Below are positions 10,295 through 17,798 of a stretch of DNA of 25,058 bases, piece by piece (positions within the stretch are counted from its first letter, which is position 1; each line of letters starts with the position of its first letter). This DNA comes from an uncultured Paracoccaceae bacterium (lineage in GTDB: Bacteria; Pseudomonadota; Alphaproteobacteria; Rhodobacterales; Rhodobacteraceae): positions 1 to 25,058 of the forward strand of contig CAKZNY010000353.1 of assembly GCA_937132145.1 (NCBI GenBank). Direction: 5' to 3'. A model generated the notes under the pieces. The model was not told the origin of the DNA and did no database searches. It worked only from the letters and a program-made list of their open reading frames with translations. Both the position numbers and the translations under genes were made by a program.

Positions 10295-10362
10295 TCGCAA
10301 GGATGGACGCAAGGCGTGACTTTGTTTATGAGGCAGGAAAACCAAACCTAACGGAGGCTTCC

Positions 10363-11076
10363 ATGCGCCCATCTGGCCGTAAAACCGACATCATGCGTGA
10401 CATCGTTATTGAAACGAACGTTACCAAACACGCCGAGGGCTCTTGCCTGATTAAAATGGGCGACACGCATGTACTTTGCACCGCCTCGCTTGAAAGCCGC
10501 GTGCCGCCGTTTTTGCGCAACACCGGCCTTGGCTGGGTGACAGCGGAATACGGAATGTTGCCACGCTCGACAGGGACGCGGATGCGGCGCGAGGCGACGG
10601 CTGGTAAACAATCTGGCCGCACGCAGGAAATCCAACGCCTGATCGGGCGGTCGCTTAGGGCTGGCGTTGATCGCGTTGCATTGGGCGAGCGTCAGATCAC
10701 GGTGGATTGTGACGTTATTCAGGCGGACGGCGGCACCCGTTGTGCGGCAATCACAGGTGGCTGGGTTGCGCTTCGTTTGGCTGTTAACAAACTGTTAAAA
10801 GCTGGTGACATCAAGGAAGACCCGCTAATGGACCATATCGCGGCGGTTTCTTGCGGGATTTATGGCGGCCAACCTGTGCTGGACCTGGATTATATCGAGG
10901 ATAGCGATGCGGGCACTGATGCGAACTTCGTTATGACGGGCGCTGGTGGGTTGGTTGAAATCCAAGGGTCTGCCGAGGGCTCGACGTTCTCTCGGGACGA
11001 GTTCAACATATTGATGGATTTGGCGGAAAAGGGCATAGCCGAGCTGGTTATTGCGCAGAAAGCTGCCATCGCCTGA
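10363..11076 (+). CDS. rph: Ribonuclease PH
   Basis: A 237-residue phosphate-dependent 3'-5' exoribonuclease that trims tRNA precursors and takes part in RNA turnover, acting as a hexamer. The start at 10363 ([12 protein letters not shown]) is chosen because GGAGG lies at 10353-10357 and because the family begins exactly there; an in-frame ATG at 10303 would add 20 unrelated residues. Visible signatures are GYD/phosphate-site residues [16 protein letters not shown] (85-100, Arg86 binding phosphate), [12 protein letters not shown] (121-132) and the metal-site region [19 protein letters not shown]. Length matches the typical 238. It opens the run rph–rdgB–Rid–hemW–DUF454; its stop overlaps the rdgB start (TGATG). 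Confidence 0.97.
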   Translation: MRPSGRKTDIMRDIVIETNVTKHAEGSCLIKMGDTHVLCTASLESRVPPFLRNTGLGWVTAEYGMLPRSTGTRMRREATAGKQSGRTQEIQRLIGRSLRAGVDRVALGERQITVDCDVIQADGGTRCAAITGGWVALRLAVNKLLKAGDIKEDPLMDHIAAVSCGIYGGQPVLDLDYIEDSDAGTDANFVMTGAGGLVEIQGSAEGSTFSRDEFNILMDLAEKGIAELVIAQKAAIA

Positions 11077-11684
11077 TGCGGAAGTTCACCGAGCCTAAAC
11101 TGCTGATCGCGACCCACAATAAGGGCAAGCTTGAGGAAATCATCCGCCTGCTTGAACCTTACGGGATCGCGATTGTCTCGAATGCTGAACTGGGTCTGCC
11201 GGAACCGGAGGAAACCGAGGATAATTTCCTCGGCAATGCCCGGATCAAAGCACATGCAGCGGCGAAGACTAGTGGTTTGCCAGCGCTGGCTGACGATAGC
11301 GGGATCGAGGTGGATGCTTTGGGCGGTGCGCCCGGCGTTTACACGGCAGATTGGGCGGAAACGCCGAATGGTCGCGATTTTCCGATGGCTATGGCGAAGG
11401 TTTGGGCTGAGTTGGAGGCGATCAACGCCCCCGCTCCACGAACCGCACGGTTTTGCTGTACTCTGGTTTTGGCTTGGCCGGATGGACATGATGAAGTATT
11501 TGAAGGCAAGATTGATGGTCAATGTGTCTGGCCGATGCGGGGTGATGAGGGCCACGGATACGATCCGATGTTTATGCCGGACGGATATGATATTACCTTT
11601 GGCGAAATGGACCGTTGGGAAAAGAACAAGATCAGCCACCGCGCCGATGCGTTCAAAAAACTGGTTAAGGGGTGCTTTGAATGA
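11076..11684 (+). CDS. rdgB: dITP/XTP pyrophosphatase (RdgB/HAM1)
   Basis: A 202-residue nucleotide-pool sanitiser that hydrolyses dITP, ITP and XTP to monophosphates, keeping deaminated purines out of DNA and RNA. Family motifs are complete: ATHNKGKLEE (12-21, phosphate binding), ETEDNFLGNARIKA (46-59), the metal-binding LADDSGIEVDALGGAPGVYTA (from 71), GHGYDPMF (159-166), and KNKISHRA (183-190) that contacts the base. It starts on the last base of the rph stop and its own stop overlaps the next gene by four bases (ATGA), so translational coupling is likely. The rph–rdgB–hemW order is a familiar alphaproteobacterial arrangement. Confidence 0.97.
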   Translation: MRKFTEPKLLIATHNKGKLEEIIRLLEPYGIAIVSNAELGLPEPEETEDNFLGNARIKAHAAAKTSGLPALADDSGIEVDALGGAPGVYTADWAETPNGRDFPMAMAKVWAELEAINAPAPRTARFCCTLVLAWPDGHDEVFEGKIDGQCVWPMRGDEGHGYDPMFMPDGYDITFGEMDRWEKNKISHRADAFKKLVKGCFE

Positions 11685-12061
11685 GTGTTAAGCGAATTTC
11701 CACAGGCTCGCCGTTCGAGAAAGCTTTCGGGTATTCCCGCGCGATTGTTAAAGGCAACTGGTGCTTTGTTTCCGGCGTTACGGGGTATGATTATACCACT
11801 ATGGAGATGCCGGACGGGATCGCAAACCAAGCGCGGAATTGTTTCGGGACTATCAGCAGTGTTCTAGCCGAGGCCGGCTTCGAGATGTCCGATATCGTGC
11901 GGGTTCAATACACGGTGACGGATGTTGATCTGGTCGATGCGCTCACCCCCGTGCTCGGAGAGGCGATGGGTGATATTCGCCCCGCCGCAACAATGATTAT
12001 TGCCGGGCTTATCAAGCCCGAAATGCTGGTGGAAATCGAAGTCACCGCGCTCAAAGGGTAG
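11681..12061 (+). CDS. Rid (YjgF/YER057c) family protein
   Basis: A 126-residue small chorismate-mutase-like protein expected to form trimers. The substrate-binding arginine typical of the family is present as R100 in GDIRPAATM, and the C-terminal LVEIEVTAL (116-124) carries the expected glutamates. RidA itself hydrolyses reactive enamine/imine intermediates made by PLP enzymes. The stretch after the arginine (PAATMIIAGLIKPEM) differs somewhat from the RPARSCVEV pattern of archetypal RidA, so this may be a different Rid subgroup and no symbol is given. It overlaps rdgB by four bases and ends two bases before hemW, so it is embedded in a housekeeping operon. Confidence 0.9.
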   Translation: MSVKRISTGSPFEKAFGYSRAIVKGNWCFVSGVTGYDYTTMEMPDGIANQARNCFGTISSVLAEAGFEMSDIVRVQYTVTDVDLVDALTPVLGEAMGDIRPAATMIIAGLIKPEMLVEIEVTALKG

Positions 12062-12063
12062 AT

Positions 12064-13218
12064 ATGGAAGATTGGAAAAATGCTGGCTTTGGCGTCTACA
12101 TCCACTGGCCTTTTTGCATGCACAAATGCCCGTATTGCGACTTCAACAGCCATGTTTCACGTGAAATAGATCAGGCAAAATGGCGCGAAGCCCTTTTATC
12201 GGATATTCGCCGTAGTGCTGAAGAGTTGCCAGACCGACAGATCGACACTGTATTTTTCGGCGGCGGCACACCAAGTTTAATGCCGCCCGAAACCGTAGCG
12301 GCAGTGATCGAGGAGCTCGGGCGCGTTTGGCGACTAAGCCCGAACGCTGAAATATCGCTGGAAGCCAATCCGACCTCGGTTGAGGCGGGGCGTTTTGCCG
12401 GATATTCGGATGCCGGCGTGAACCGCGTCTCCATGGGCATTCAGTCTTTACGGGACGCAGACCTAAAAGCGTTAGGCCGGATGCATTCCGTTACCGAGGC
12501 CCGTGCCGCCTTTGATATTGCCCAAAAGCATTTTGACCGTGTCAGTTTCGATTTGATTTACGCCCGCCAAAACCAAACGGTTGATGACTGGGAAATAGAG
12601 TTGACCGAGGCTATTAATATGGCCGTGGACCACCTTTCCCTATACCAGCTAACTATCGAAGAAGGCACACGTTTTGGCGATATGCACGCACGCGGAACGC
12701 TGCGAAACCTACCGAATGACGCCCAAGCCACGGACATGTATTTTCGGACACAGGAAGTATGTGATCGACACGGTTTATCGGCCTATGAAACATCAAACCA
12801 CGCGCGGGCTGGTGCCGAAAGCCGGCACAATATGATATATTGGCGGTACGGCGATTACGTCGGGATTGGACCAGGCGCGCATGGGCGTATCACCGTGGGC
12901 GGGGAAAAGCTCGCAACCGAGACCTATTCGGATCCAAACCAATGGCTAGAGCAGGTTGGAAAAACTGGTTGGGGCCGAAAATCTGTCGAAGTGGTAAGCG
13001 CGGAAGATCAGGCAAACGAGTACCTTATGATGTCCCTTAGATTGGCCGAGGGCAGTGATTTGGACCGGTATGCCGCTTTGAAGGGCCGCGCTCTGGATTC
13101 TGCTAACCTTGAAGAAATGTTGTCCGGCGAGTTTATCTCACGTGAAGGTGGCAAAATCAAAACCACATCGAAGGGTCGACCATTATTAAACGCTGTCCTT
13201 CGACAGTTATTGGCCTAA
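12064..13218 (+). CDS. hemW: Radical SAM haem chaperone HemW
   Basis: A 384-residue radical SAM protein related to coproporphyrinogen III dehydrogenase HemN but of the shorter HemW type. The 4Fe-4S motif C-x3-C-x2-C is C18, C22 and C25 (HWPFCMHKCPYCDF), followed by FFGGGTPSLM (64-73), GIQSL, and the HemW mark HNMIYWRYGDYVGIGPGAHG. HemW binds haem and is thought to deliver it to respiratory enzymes; older annotations call it oxygen-independent coproporphyrinogen oxidase, which it probably is not. It follows the Rid gene by two bases. Codons 30-35 (HVSREI) are encoded by a near-perfect parS palindrome at 12153-12168, so this coding stretch may carry a DNA-segregation constraint. Confidence 0.95.
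   Translation: MEDWKNAGFGVYIHWPFCMHKCPYCDFNSHVSREIDQAKWREALLSDIRRSAEELPDRQIDTVFFGGGTPSLMPPETVAAVIEELGRVWRLSPNAEISLEANPTSVEAGRFAGYSDAGVNRVSMGIQSLRDADLKALGRMHSVTEARAAFDIAQKHFDRVSFDLIYARQNQTVDDWEIELTEAINMAVDHLSLYQLTIEEGTRFGDMHARGTLRNLPNDAQATDMYFRTQEVCDRHGLSAYETSNHARAGAESRHNMIYWRYGDYVGIGPGAHGRITVGGEKLATETYSDPNQWLEQVGKTGWGRKSVEVVSAEDQANEYLMMSLRLAEGSDLDRYAALKGRALDSANLEEMLSGEFISREGGKIKTTSKGRPLLNAVLRQLLA
12153..12168. other. parS: parS site 1 (ParB-binding palindrome, inside hemW)
   Basis: TGTTTCACGTGAAATA matches the widely conserved parS consensus TGTTTCACGTGAAACA at 15 of 16 positions, with T for C at position 15. The central TTTCACGTGAAA is intact. It lies in hemW codons 30-35, about 2.3 kb beyond the parB start. 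ParB is expected to load here and spread by CTP-dependent sliding. Confidence 0.85.
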
Positions 13219-13221
13219 GCG

Positions 13222-13575
13222 ATGCGGATTGTCTGGTTCATCTTGGGCGTACTAAGCGTGCTGGCAGGGTTCACGGGCGTTTTCCTGCCTGTGCTACCGA
13301 CCGTGCCGTTTCTGTTGCTCGCCGCATTCTGCTTTGGAAAGTCGTCACAAAGGGCGTACGACTGGTTGTTGTCACATAAAACGCTCGGGCCACCCATCCG
13401 GGATTGGCAAGAAAACGGCGCGATCAGTCGTAGGGCGAAATACCTGTCTGCGGCATCCATGGCAGCAGTTTTCGCCATATCCGTTCTGCTCAGGATACCT
13501 ATATATATCATTATAATTCAGATAGTTACCCTGCTATCAGTTTCGTACTTCATATGGACTAGGCCGGATGCATAA
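13222..13575 (+). CDS. YbaN/DUF454 family inner-membrane protein
   Basis: A 117-residue small membrane protein of the DUF454 (YbaN) family. Hydrophobic segments cover about 3-40 (broken by the characteristic GVFLPVLPTVPFLLLAA, 19-35), then about 75-88 and 92-112. The conserved central part has FCFGKSSQRAYDWLLSH (37-53) and a GPPIRDWQENGAI segment (57-69). Function of the family is unknown; E. coli ybaN is not essential. It follows hemW by three bases and so probably shares its transcript, as the last gene of the rph operon. Its TAA ends on the base just before the stop of the convergent parB, with no room for a separate terminator between them. Confidence 0.9.
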   Translation: MRIVWFILGVLSVLAGFTGVFLPVLPTVPFLLLAAFCFGKSSQRAYDWLLSHKTLGPPIRDWQENGAISRRAKYLSAASMAAVFAISVLLRIPIYIIIIQIVTLLSVSYFIWTRPDA

Positions 13576-14466
13576 TCACTGCGACAGAAGCCGACAAAGG
13601 CCGTCTAGCTGTTCAAGATCGGTGTATTTGATCCGCAGTTCTCCACTTTGACCACCCGCTTTATGATCAATTATAACCCTCACACCAAGATGCGCAGTTA
13701 GGTCGTTTTCGATTGCGCGAGTGTCCGCATCCTTGGTGGGCTTAAGACGCCGCTTTTTCGCTGTGTTCGGCTTTTTAGCCTTCGCCAGAACCTCCGCCTG
13801 TCGAACCGAAAGACCTTTCGAGATAATCTCGCGCGCCAAGGCCGCCGGATCAATCGCCGGTACTAACGCCCGCGCATGACCGGCAGAAATCTGACCGTTT
13901 TGAAGGTACTCTTGCACCTCAGGCGGTAGATTCAGCAGCCGGAGAAGGTTCGCGATATGACTGCGGCTTTTACCCAAAGCCTTGGCCATTTTTTCCTGCG
14001 TGTGCCCGAATTTATCCATCAGTTGGCGATACCCCATCGCCTCTTCGACTGCATTCAGGTCCGCGCGCTGGATATTCTCGATTATGGCCAGTTCCAGCAC
14101 CTCTGTGTCCGTCAGATCGCGAATCAGAACAGGAACACTGTGCAACTTGGCCCGTTGCGCGGCGCGCCAACGACGTTCACCGGCAACGATTTGATACCCG
14201 CCTTTGTGGTTTGGGTCAGGCCTGACAATTAACGGTTGGATCACACCTTTTTCCACAATGGACGCGGTCAGGTCTTCCAAATCCTTTTCAACAAATCTGC
14301 GGCGCGGCTGGTTTGGATTCGCGAAAACTTTATCAATTGGCAGCTCTGTATCACTTGATCGAAGGGCGGCCATAGTCTGGGGGCTATGCATCTCGTCCAT
14401 ATTCACATCTGCCAACAATGCGGAAAGACCGCGACCTAGGCTCTTACGTTCAGTTTTCTTTGCCAT
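13576..14466 (-). CDS. parB: Chromosome partitioning protein ParB
   Basis: A 296-residue centromere-binding CTPase. An N-terminal ParA-activating motif LGRGLSAL is at 10-17. The CTP-binding domain shows GERRWRA (96-102) and ENIQRADLN (130-138). A helix-turn-helix domain follows at about 155-180 (HTQEKMAKALGKSRSHIANLLRL) that recognises parS. A basic linker (KAKKPNTAKKRRLKP, 229-243) precedes the C-terminal dimer domain. ParB loads on parS, closes as a clamp with CTP and slides along DNA to build the segregation complex. Three strong parS sites lie within 5.6 kb (12153, 15863, 17780). It starts 12 bases after parA and is the last gene of the mnmE–mnmG–rsmG–parA–parB run. The Shine-Dalgarno match is weak, so coupling to parA is likely. 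Confidence 0.98.
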   Translation of the reverse strand: MAKKTERKSLGRGLSALLADVNMDEMHSPQTMAALRSSDTELPIDKVFANPNQPRRRFVEKDLEDLTASIVEKGVIQPLIVRPDPNHKGGYQIVAGERRWRAAQRAKLHSVPVLIRDLTDTEVLELAIIENIQRADLNAVEEAMGYRQLMDKFGHTQEKMAKALGKSRSHIANLLRLLNLPPEVQEYLQNGQISAGHARALVPAIDPAALAREIISKGLSVRQAEVLAKAKKPNTAKKRRLKPTKDADTRAIENDLTAHLGVRVIIDHKAGGQSGELRIKYTDLEQLDGLCRLLSQ

Positions 14467-14478
14467 TTTTCAACATTT

Positions 14479-15297
14479 TCAATCTGTTACGTTATCGTTC
14501 ATACGCCGAAGCAACTCGGCCGCTAGTTTTTGGTATGCAATACTGCCGGAACTTTTGTGATCGTAAATCAACGCCGGAACCGAATGCGAGGGGGCCTCGC
14601 TAAGCCGGATATTACGAGGGATAATGGTTTCGTAAACCAAATCACCTAGGTTCTCGCGCACATCTTCCTCGACCTGTTTTGACAGATTGTTGCGACGATC
14701 GTACATCGTCAGCACGATCCCCTGAATGCTCAACTTGGGGTTCAGCGATTGCTTGACTTCGCGGATGGTCAACATCAGTTGCGACAGGCCCTCTAGCGCG
14801 AAAAACTCGCACTGCAACGGGACAAGAACGAAATCCGATGCCACCATCGCGTTTATGGTTAGTAGGTTCAGCGAAGGCGGGCAATCGATCAAAATATAGT
14901 CAAATTTGCAAGCCAGCGCATCATCAGTGGTCAGCGCCTTCCTCAACCGTAAAACGCGATTAGGGTCGTTTACCATGTCCACATCCGCGGAACTTAGGTC
15001 GTTTGTCGATGGTGCGATAAAGAAATCCGGGATCATCGTTTCCTGCGCGATGGCCGAAAGCGGTGTATCACCCACAAGTAAATCATACGTCGTCAGCTCG
15101 CGCATGTCTGGCGAAATGCCCAGCCCCGTCGAGGCGTTCCCTTGCGAATCCAGATCGACCAGCAGGACTTTCCGCCCTACCGCCGCCAAAGCAGTGCCCA
15201 AATTTATTGCCGTAGTGGTTTTTCCAACCCCGCCTTTTTGATTGGCCACAGCGATTACAATTTGGCTTTTGGCAGGTATAATAGTACTTTTAGACAC
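14479..15297 (-). CDS. parA: Chromosome partitioning ATPase ParA (Soj)
   Basis: A 272-residue deviant Walker-A ATPase that, with ParB, moves replicated origins to opposite poles. VANQKGGVGKTTTAINLG (17-34) holds the deviant P-loop with the signature lysine, VLLVDLDSQGNAS (44-56) is the switch I region, and DYILIDCPPSLNLLTINA is the Walker B/switch II region. The C-terminal ARG-type ending is typical of chromosomal Soj proteins. Length fits chromosomal ParA, without the N-terminal helix-turn-helix found in many plasmid ParA proteins. The start is a GTG overlapping the last eight bases of rsmG, with GGAGA eight bases upstream, a good ribosome-binding site that supports it. Confidence 0.98.
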   Translation of the reverse strand: MSKSTIIPAKSQIVIAVANQKGGVGKTTTAINLGTALAAVGRKVLLVDLDSQGNASTGLGISPDMRELTTYDLLVGDTPLSAIAQETMIPDFFIAPSTNDLSSADVDMVNDPNRVLRLRKALTTDDALACKFDYILIDCPPSLNLLTINAMVASDFVLVPLQCEFFALEGLSQLMLTIREVKQSLNPKLSIQGIVLTMYDRRNNLSKQVEEDVRENLGDLVYETIIPRNIRLSEAPSHSVPALIYDHKSSGSIAYQKLAAELLRRMNDNVTD

Positions 15298-15925
15298 GTT
15301 TGAATTCTCCGATGCGGAGTATAACTGCGTCTGGATCAGTCATACTGGGAAATGTCTCGTATGCCATATGCCAACAAGATGAGGCTTGGGTCAATTCCGA
15401 ATCGACCCGTGCACCCTTAGGAAACAAACAAATACCGCCTGGTTTTAGGTGTTTTTCAGCAAATTCAAGCAGTTGTGAAAGTGAACACAGCGCACGAGCA
15501 GATAGAATATCTGCGTTTTGTGGCTCTAGTTGCTCTATTCTTTTCGTAATAACTTTTACTGTGATTCCCATCGCTCTCGCGGCAGATTGAAGAAAAACCG
15601 ATTTTCTCCTATCGCTTTCAACTAATGTTATTTCCAAATGCGGTGCCTTTTCCGATGCGATTGCGCCGATAACCAATCCCGGAAACCCAGCGCCAGACCC
15701 CATATCCATCCATGTCTTCACACCTTTCGGCGCTAATGACCAAAGCTGTGCGGAATCTGCCATGTGACGGTGCCAGATATCAGGAATTGTAGATTTCGCC
15801 ACCAGATTTATCTTTGTGTTCCATTTCACCAACAACGCAGCATATACTTCCAGTCGCTCCATTGTTTCACGTGAAACATCGAATACCTCTGCGAAGTCGG
15901 TTTGAGAAACCGCCACGCCGCTCAT
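15290..15925 (-). CDS. rsmG: 16S rRNA (guanine-N7) methyltransferase RsmG (GidB)
   Basis: A 211-residue SAM-dependent enzyme that methylates N7 of G527 of 16S rRNA; loss often gives low-level streptomycin resistance. The N-terminal family pattern [22 protein letters not shown] (25-46) precedes [10 protein letters not shown] and motif [18 protein letters not shown] (about 71-87). [17 protein letters not shown] and RIEQLE follow. The ATG overlaps the mnmG stop by four bases (ATGA). Codons 16-21 (DVSRET) are written by a perfect parS palindrome at 15863-15878. The gene is visibly richer in A+T than its neighbours: 60-base lines around 15421-15600 count about 37-47 percent G+C. Confidence 0.96.
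   Translation of the reverse strand: MSGVAVSQTDFAEVFDVSRETMERLEVYAALLVKWNTKINLVAKSTIPDIWHRHMADSAQLWSLAPKGVKTWMDMGSGAGFPGLVIGAIASEKAPHLEITLVESDRRKSVFLQSAARAMGITVKVITKRIEQLEPQNADILSARALCSLSQLLEFAEKHLKPGGICLFPKGARVDSELTQASSCWHMAYETFPSMTDPDAVILRIGEFKRV
15863..15878. other. parS: parS site 2 (perfect ParB-binding palindrome, inside rsmG)
   Basis: TGTTTCACGTGAAACA is a 16 of 16 match to the parS consensus. It lies in the 5' part of rsmG, encoding residues around VSRET on the minus strand. It is about 570 bases upstream of the parA start and 1.4 kb upstream of the parB start. Confidence 0.95.
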
Positions 15926-17796
15926 GCCGAACGTTTCTTCTTGGGTTTACGTATATTGGCGAGTATCAAGGTCAGCCCAGCAGGTGTCATCCCATCAATT
16001 CGCCCCGCCTGCCCCAACGTAGCCGGTTGAATATTCGCAAGCTTACCGCGCAACTCATTAGACAGCCCCACGATGTTTTCGTAGTTAAGGTGTGTCGGTA
16101 TCCGCAACGCCTCATCCCGTCGCATCGCTTCAACATCCCTCTTTTGGCGCTTAATATAATGCGCATAGCGCGCGTCATTCTCGACCTGTTGCGCAATTTT
16201 AGCTGGAATATCCGAAAGCTCTGGCCAAATATCCGAAAGCTTGGAAATATTCACATCTGGATAAGATAATAAATCCAGCGCCGTGCGGCGAACGCCATCC
16301 TGATTAACCTTAATGCCGTATCTACCGGCTTCCTTCGGGGATACCGACAGTTTTTCGCAATCAGATTTGGCGATCTTCAACGACTCCATACGTTCATCAA
16401 ACACCTCTTTACGCTGACTTGAGACGCAGCCCAATGAAATCCCAATTGGCGTTAGTCGCTGGTCAGCATTATCAGCGCGCAAAGACAGGCGGTATTCGGC
16501 CCTCGAGGTAAACATCCGGTACGGCTCTGAAACACCGCGCGTCACCAAATCATCTATCATCACACCAATATATCCGTCCGCACGATCAAAAAGCACGGGC
16601 TCACGACCCTTCACCGCCAGTGCAGCATTCAAGCCAGCCACAAGCCCTTGCGCCGCGGCCTCCTCGTATCCGGTAGTACCATTCACTTGGCCGGCGAAGT
16701 AGAGGCCGGGGGCAACCTTAACCTCTAATGTAGAGCGCAGCGCCCTTGGGTCGATATAGTCGTATTCGATTGCATACCCGGGTTGAAGGATTTTAACGTT
16801 TTCCAAACCTTTGATCGATCTCACATACGCCTCTTGCACCACCAAGGGTAACGAGGTCGAAATGCCATTTGGATACACAGTCGGATCATTAAGACTTTCT
16901 GGTTCCAGAAAAATCTGGTGACTATCTTTATCCGCAAACCGAACGACCTTATCCTCAATAGAGGGACAATATCGGGGTCCGACACCCTCAATCTGTCCAC
17001 CATACATTGCTGATTTATCTAGGTTTTCTCTAATAATATCATGCGTATGACTGTTGGTGTGCGTAATTCCGCAGGAAATCTGCCGCGCTGTTGGGGCATC
17101 CGACATGAACGAAAACATCGTAGGAGAATCATCCCCTTTCTGCATCTCCAGCCCATCCCAGTTGATGGTTTTCCCATCCAGTCTGGGTGGTGTACCCGTC
17201 TTTAGCCGCCCCAAAGGCAAGCCAAGTGCGTCTATCCGCTCGGCCAAAGCTACTGATGATTTGTCCCCCATACGGCCACCGGTATGCGTTTGATCGCCAA
17301 TGTGGATCACACCCCGCAAAAAGGTTCCGGCCGTCAGGATTACCGCTCCAGCAGTTATCTCGCTGCCGTCCCCAAGAATCACGCCCACAACGCGTCCATT
17401 TTGAACGATAAGGTCCGAGACTTCCGCCTCAAGTACTTCCAAATTCGGCCGGTTCTTGAACTCAGCCTGCATCGCCGCTTTGTAAATTTGGCGATCCGCT
17501 TGCGCGCGCGGGCCTTGCACTGCCGGGCCTTTTCGGCGGTTAAGCAGCCGAAACTGTATACCAGCCTGATCCGCCACGCGGCCCATCACCCCGTCAAGGG
17601 CATCGATTTCCCGAACAAGGTGTCCTTTTCCAAGCCCGCCGATGGCAGGATTGCAGGACATTTCCCCGATTTTGTTGAACGCTAACGTAATCAGAACGGT
17701 TTTCACGCCCATTCTGGCAGCCGCCTGCGCCGCCTCGGACCCTGCGTGGCCACCACCAATTACAATTACATCGAACATATGTTTCACGTGAAACAC
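15922..17796 (-). CDS. mnmG: tRNA uridine-5-carboxymethylaminomethyl modification enzyme MnmG (GidA)
   Basis: A FAD enzyme of up to 624 residues that, in complex with MnmE, builds the cmnm5 modification on wobble uridine 34 of certain tRNAs. The Rossmann FAD site is [15 protein letters not shown] (9-23). [26 protein letters not shown] (about 43-68) carries the conserved Cys and GGLGKG, and [14 protein letters not shown] is also diagnostic. The start is uncertain: GTG at 17796 gives an opening FHVKHM, GTG at 17787 lies eight bases after AGGAG, and ATG at 17778 opens directly into the Rossmann strand. The first two starts lie on or inside parS site 3. The partner gene mnmE ends immediately upstream, its stop overlapping the AGGAG, so the two subunits are coupled. 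The last bases overlap rsmG. Confidence 0.97.
   Translation of the reverse strand: MFHVKHMFDVIVIGGGHAGSEAAQAAARMGVKTVLITLAFNKIGEMSCNPAIGGLGKGHLVREIDALDGVMGRVADQAGIQFRLLNRRKGPAVQGPRAQADRQIYKAAMQAEFKNRPNLEVLEAEVSDLIVQNGRVVGVILGDGSEITAGAVILTAGTFLRGVIHIGDQTHTGGRMGDKSSVALAERIDALGLPLGRLKTGTPPRLDGKTINWDGLEMQKGDDSPTMFSFMSDAPTARQISCGITHTNSHTHDIIRENLDKSAMYGGQIEGVGPRYCPSIEDKVVRFADKDSHQIFLEPESLNDPTVYPNGISTSLPLVVQEAYVRSIKGLENVKILQPGYAIEYDYIDPRALRSTLEVKVAPGLYFAGQVNGTTGYEEAAAQGLVAGLNAALAVKGREPVLFDRADGYIGVMIDDLVTRGVSEPYRMFTSRAEYRLSLRADNADQRLTPIGISLGCVSSQRKEVFDERMESLKIAKSDCEKLSVSPKEAGRYGIKVNQDGVRRTALDLLSYPDVNISKLSDIWPELSDIPAKIAQQVENDARYAHYIKRQKRDVEAMRRDEALRIPTHLNYENIVGLSNELRGKLANIQPATLGQAGRIDGMTPAGLTLILANIRKPKKKRSA
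17780..17795. other. parS: parS site 3 (perfect ParB-binding palindrome at the mnmG start)
   Basis: TGTTTCACGTGAAACA is a 16 of 16 match to the parS consensus, placed exactly in the mnmE-mnmG junction. Read in the mnmG frame it codes FHVKH; because the site is palindromic the plus strand gives the same peptide. It is the parS site nearest to the predicted origin, about 4.3 kb from the first DnaA box. Confidence 0.95.
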
Positions 17797-17798
17797 TC

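Noticed and set aside
9356..10351. 331-residue plus-strand open frame antisense to hrcA
   Set aside because: Ser/Arg-rich shadow of the complete hrcA; no domain and no supporting start signal.
10303..10362. N-terminal extension of rph from an upstream ATG
   Set aside because: The extra 20 residues have no family similarity, while the internal ATG at 10363 has GGAGG at proper spacing and the canonical MRPSGR start.
13134..13149. TCACGTGAA core near the 3' end of hemW as a fourth parS
   Set aside because: Only the central nine bases fit; the outer arms do not match, so it is too weak to call.
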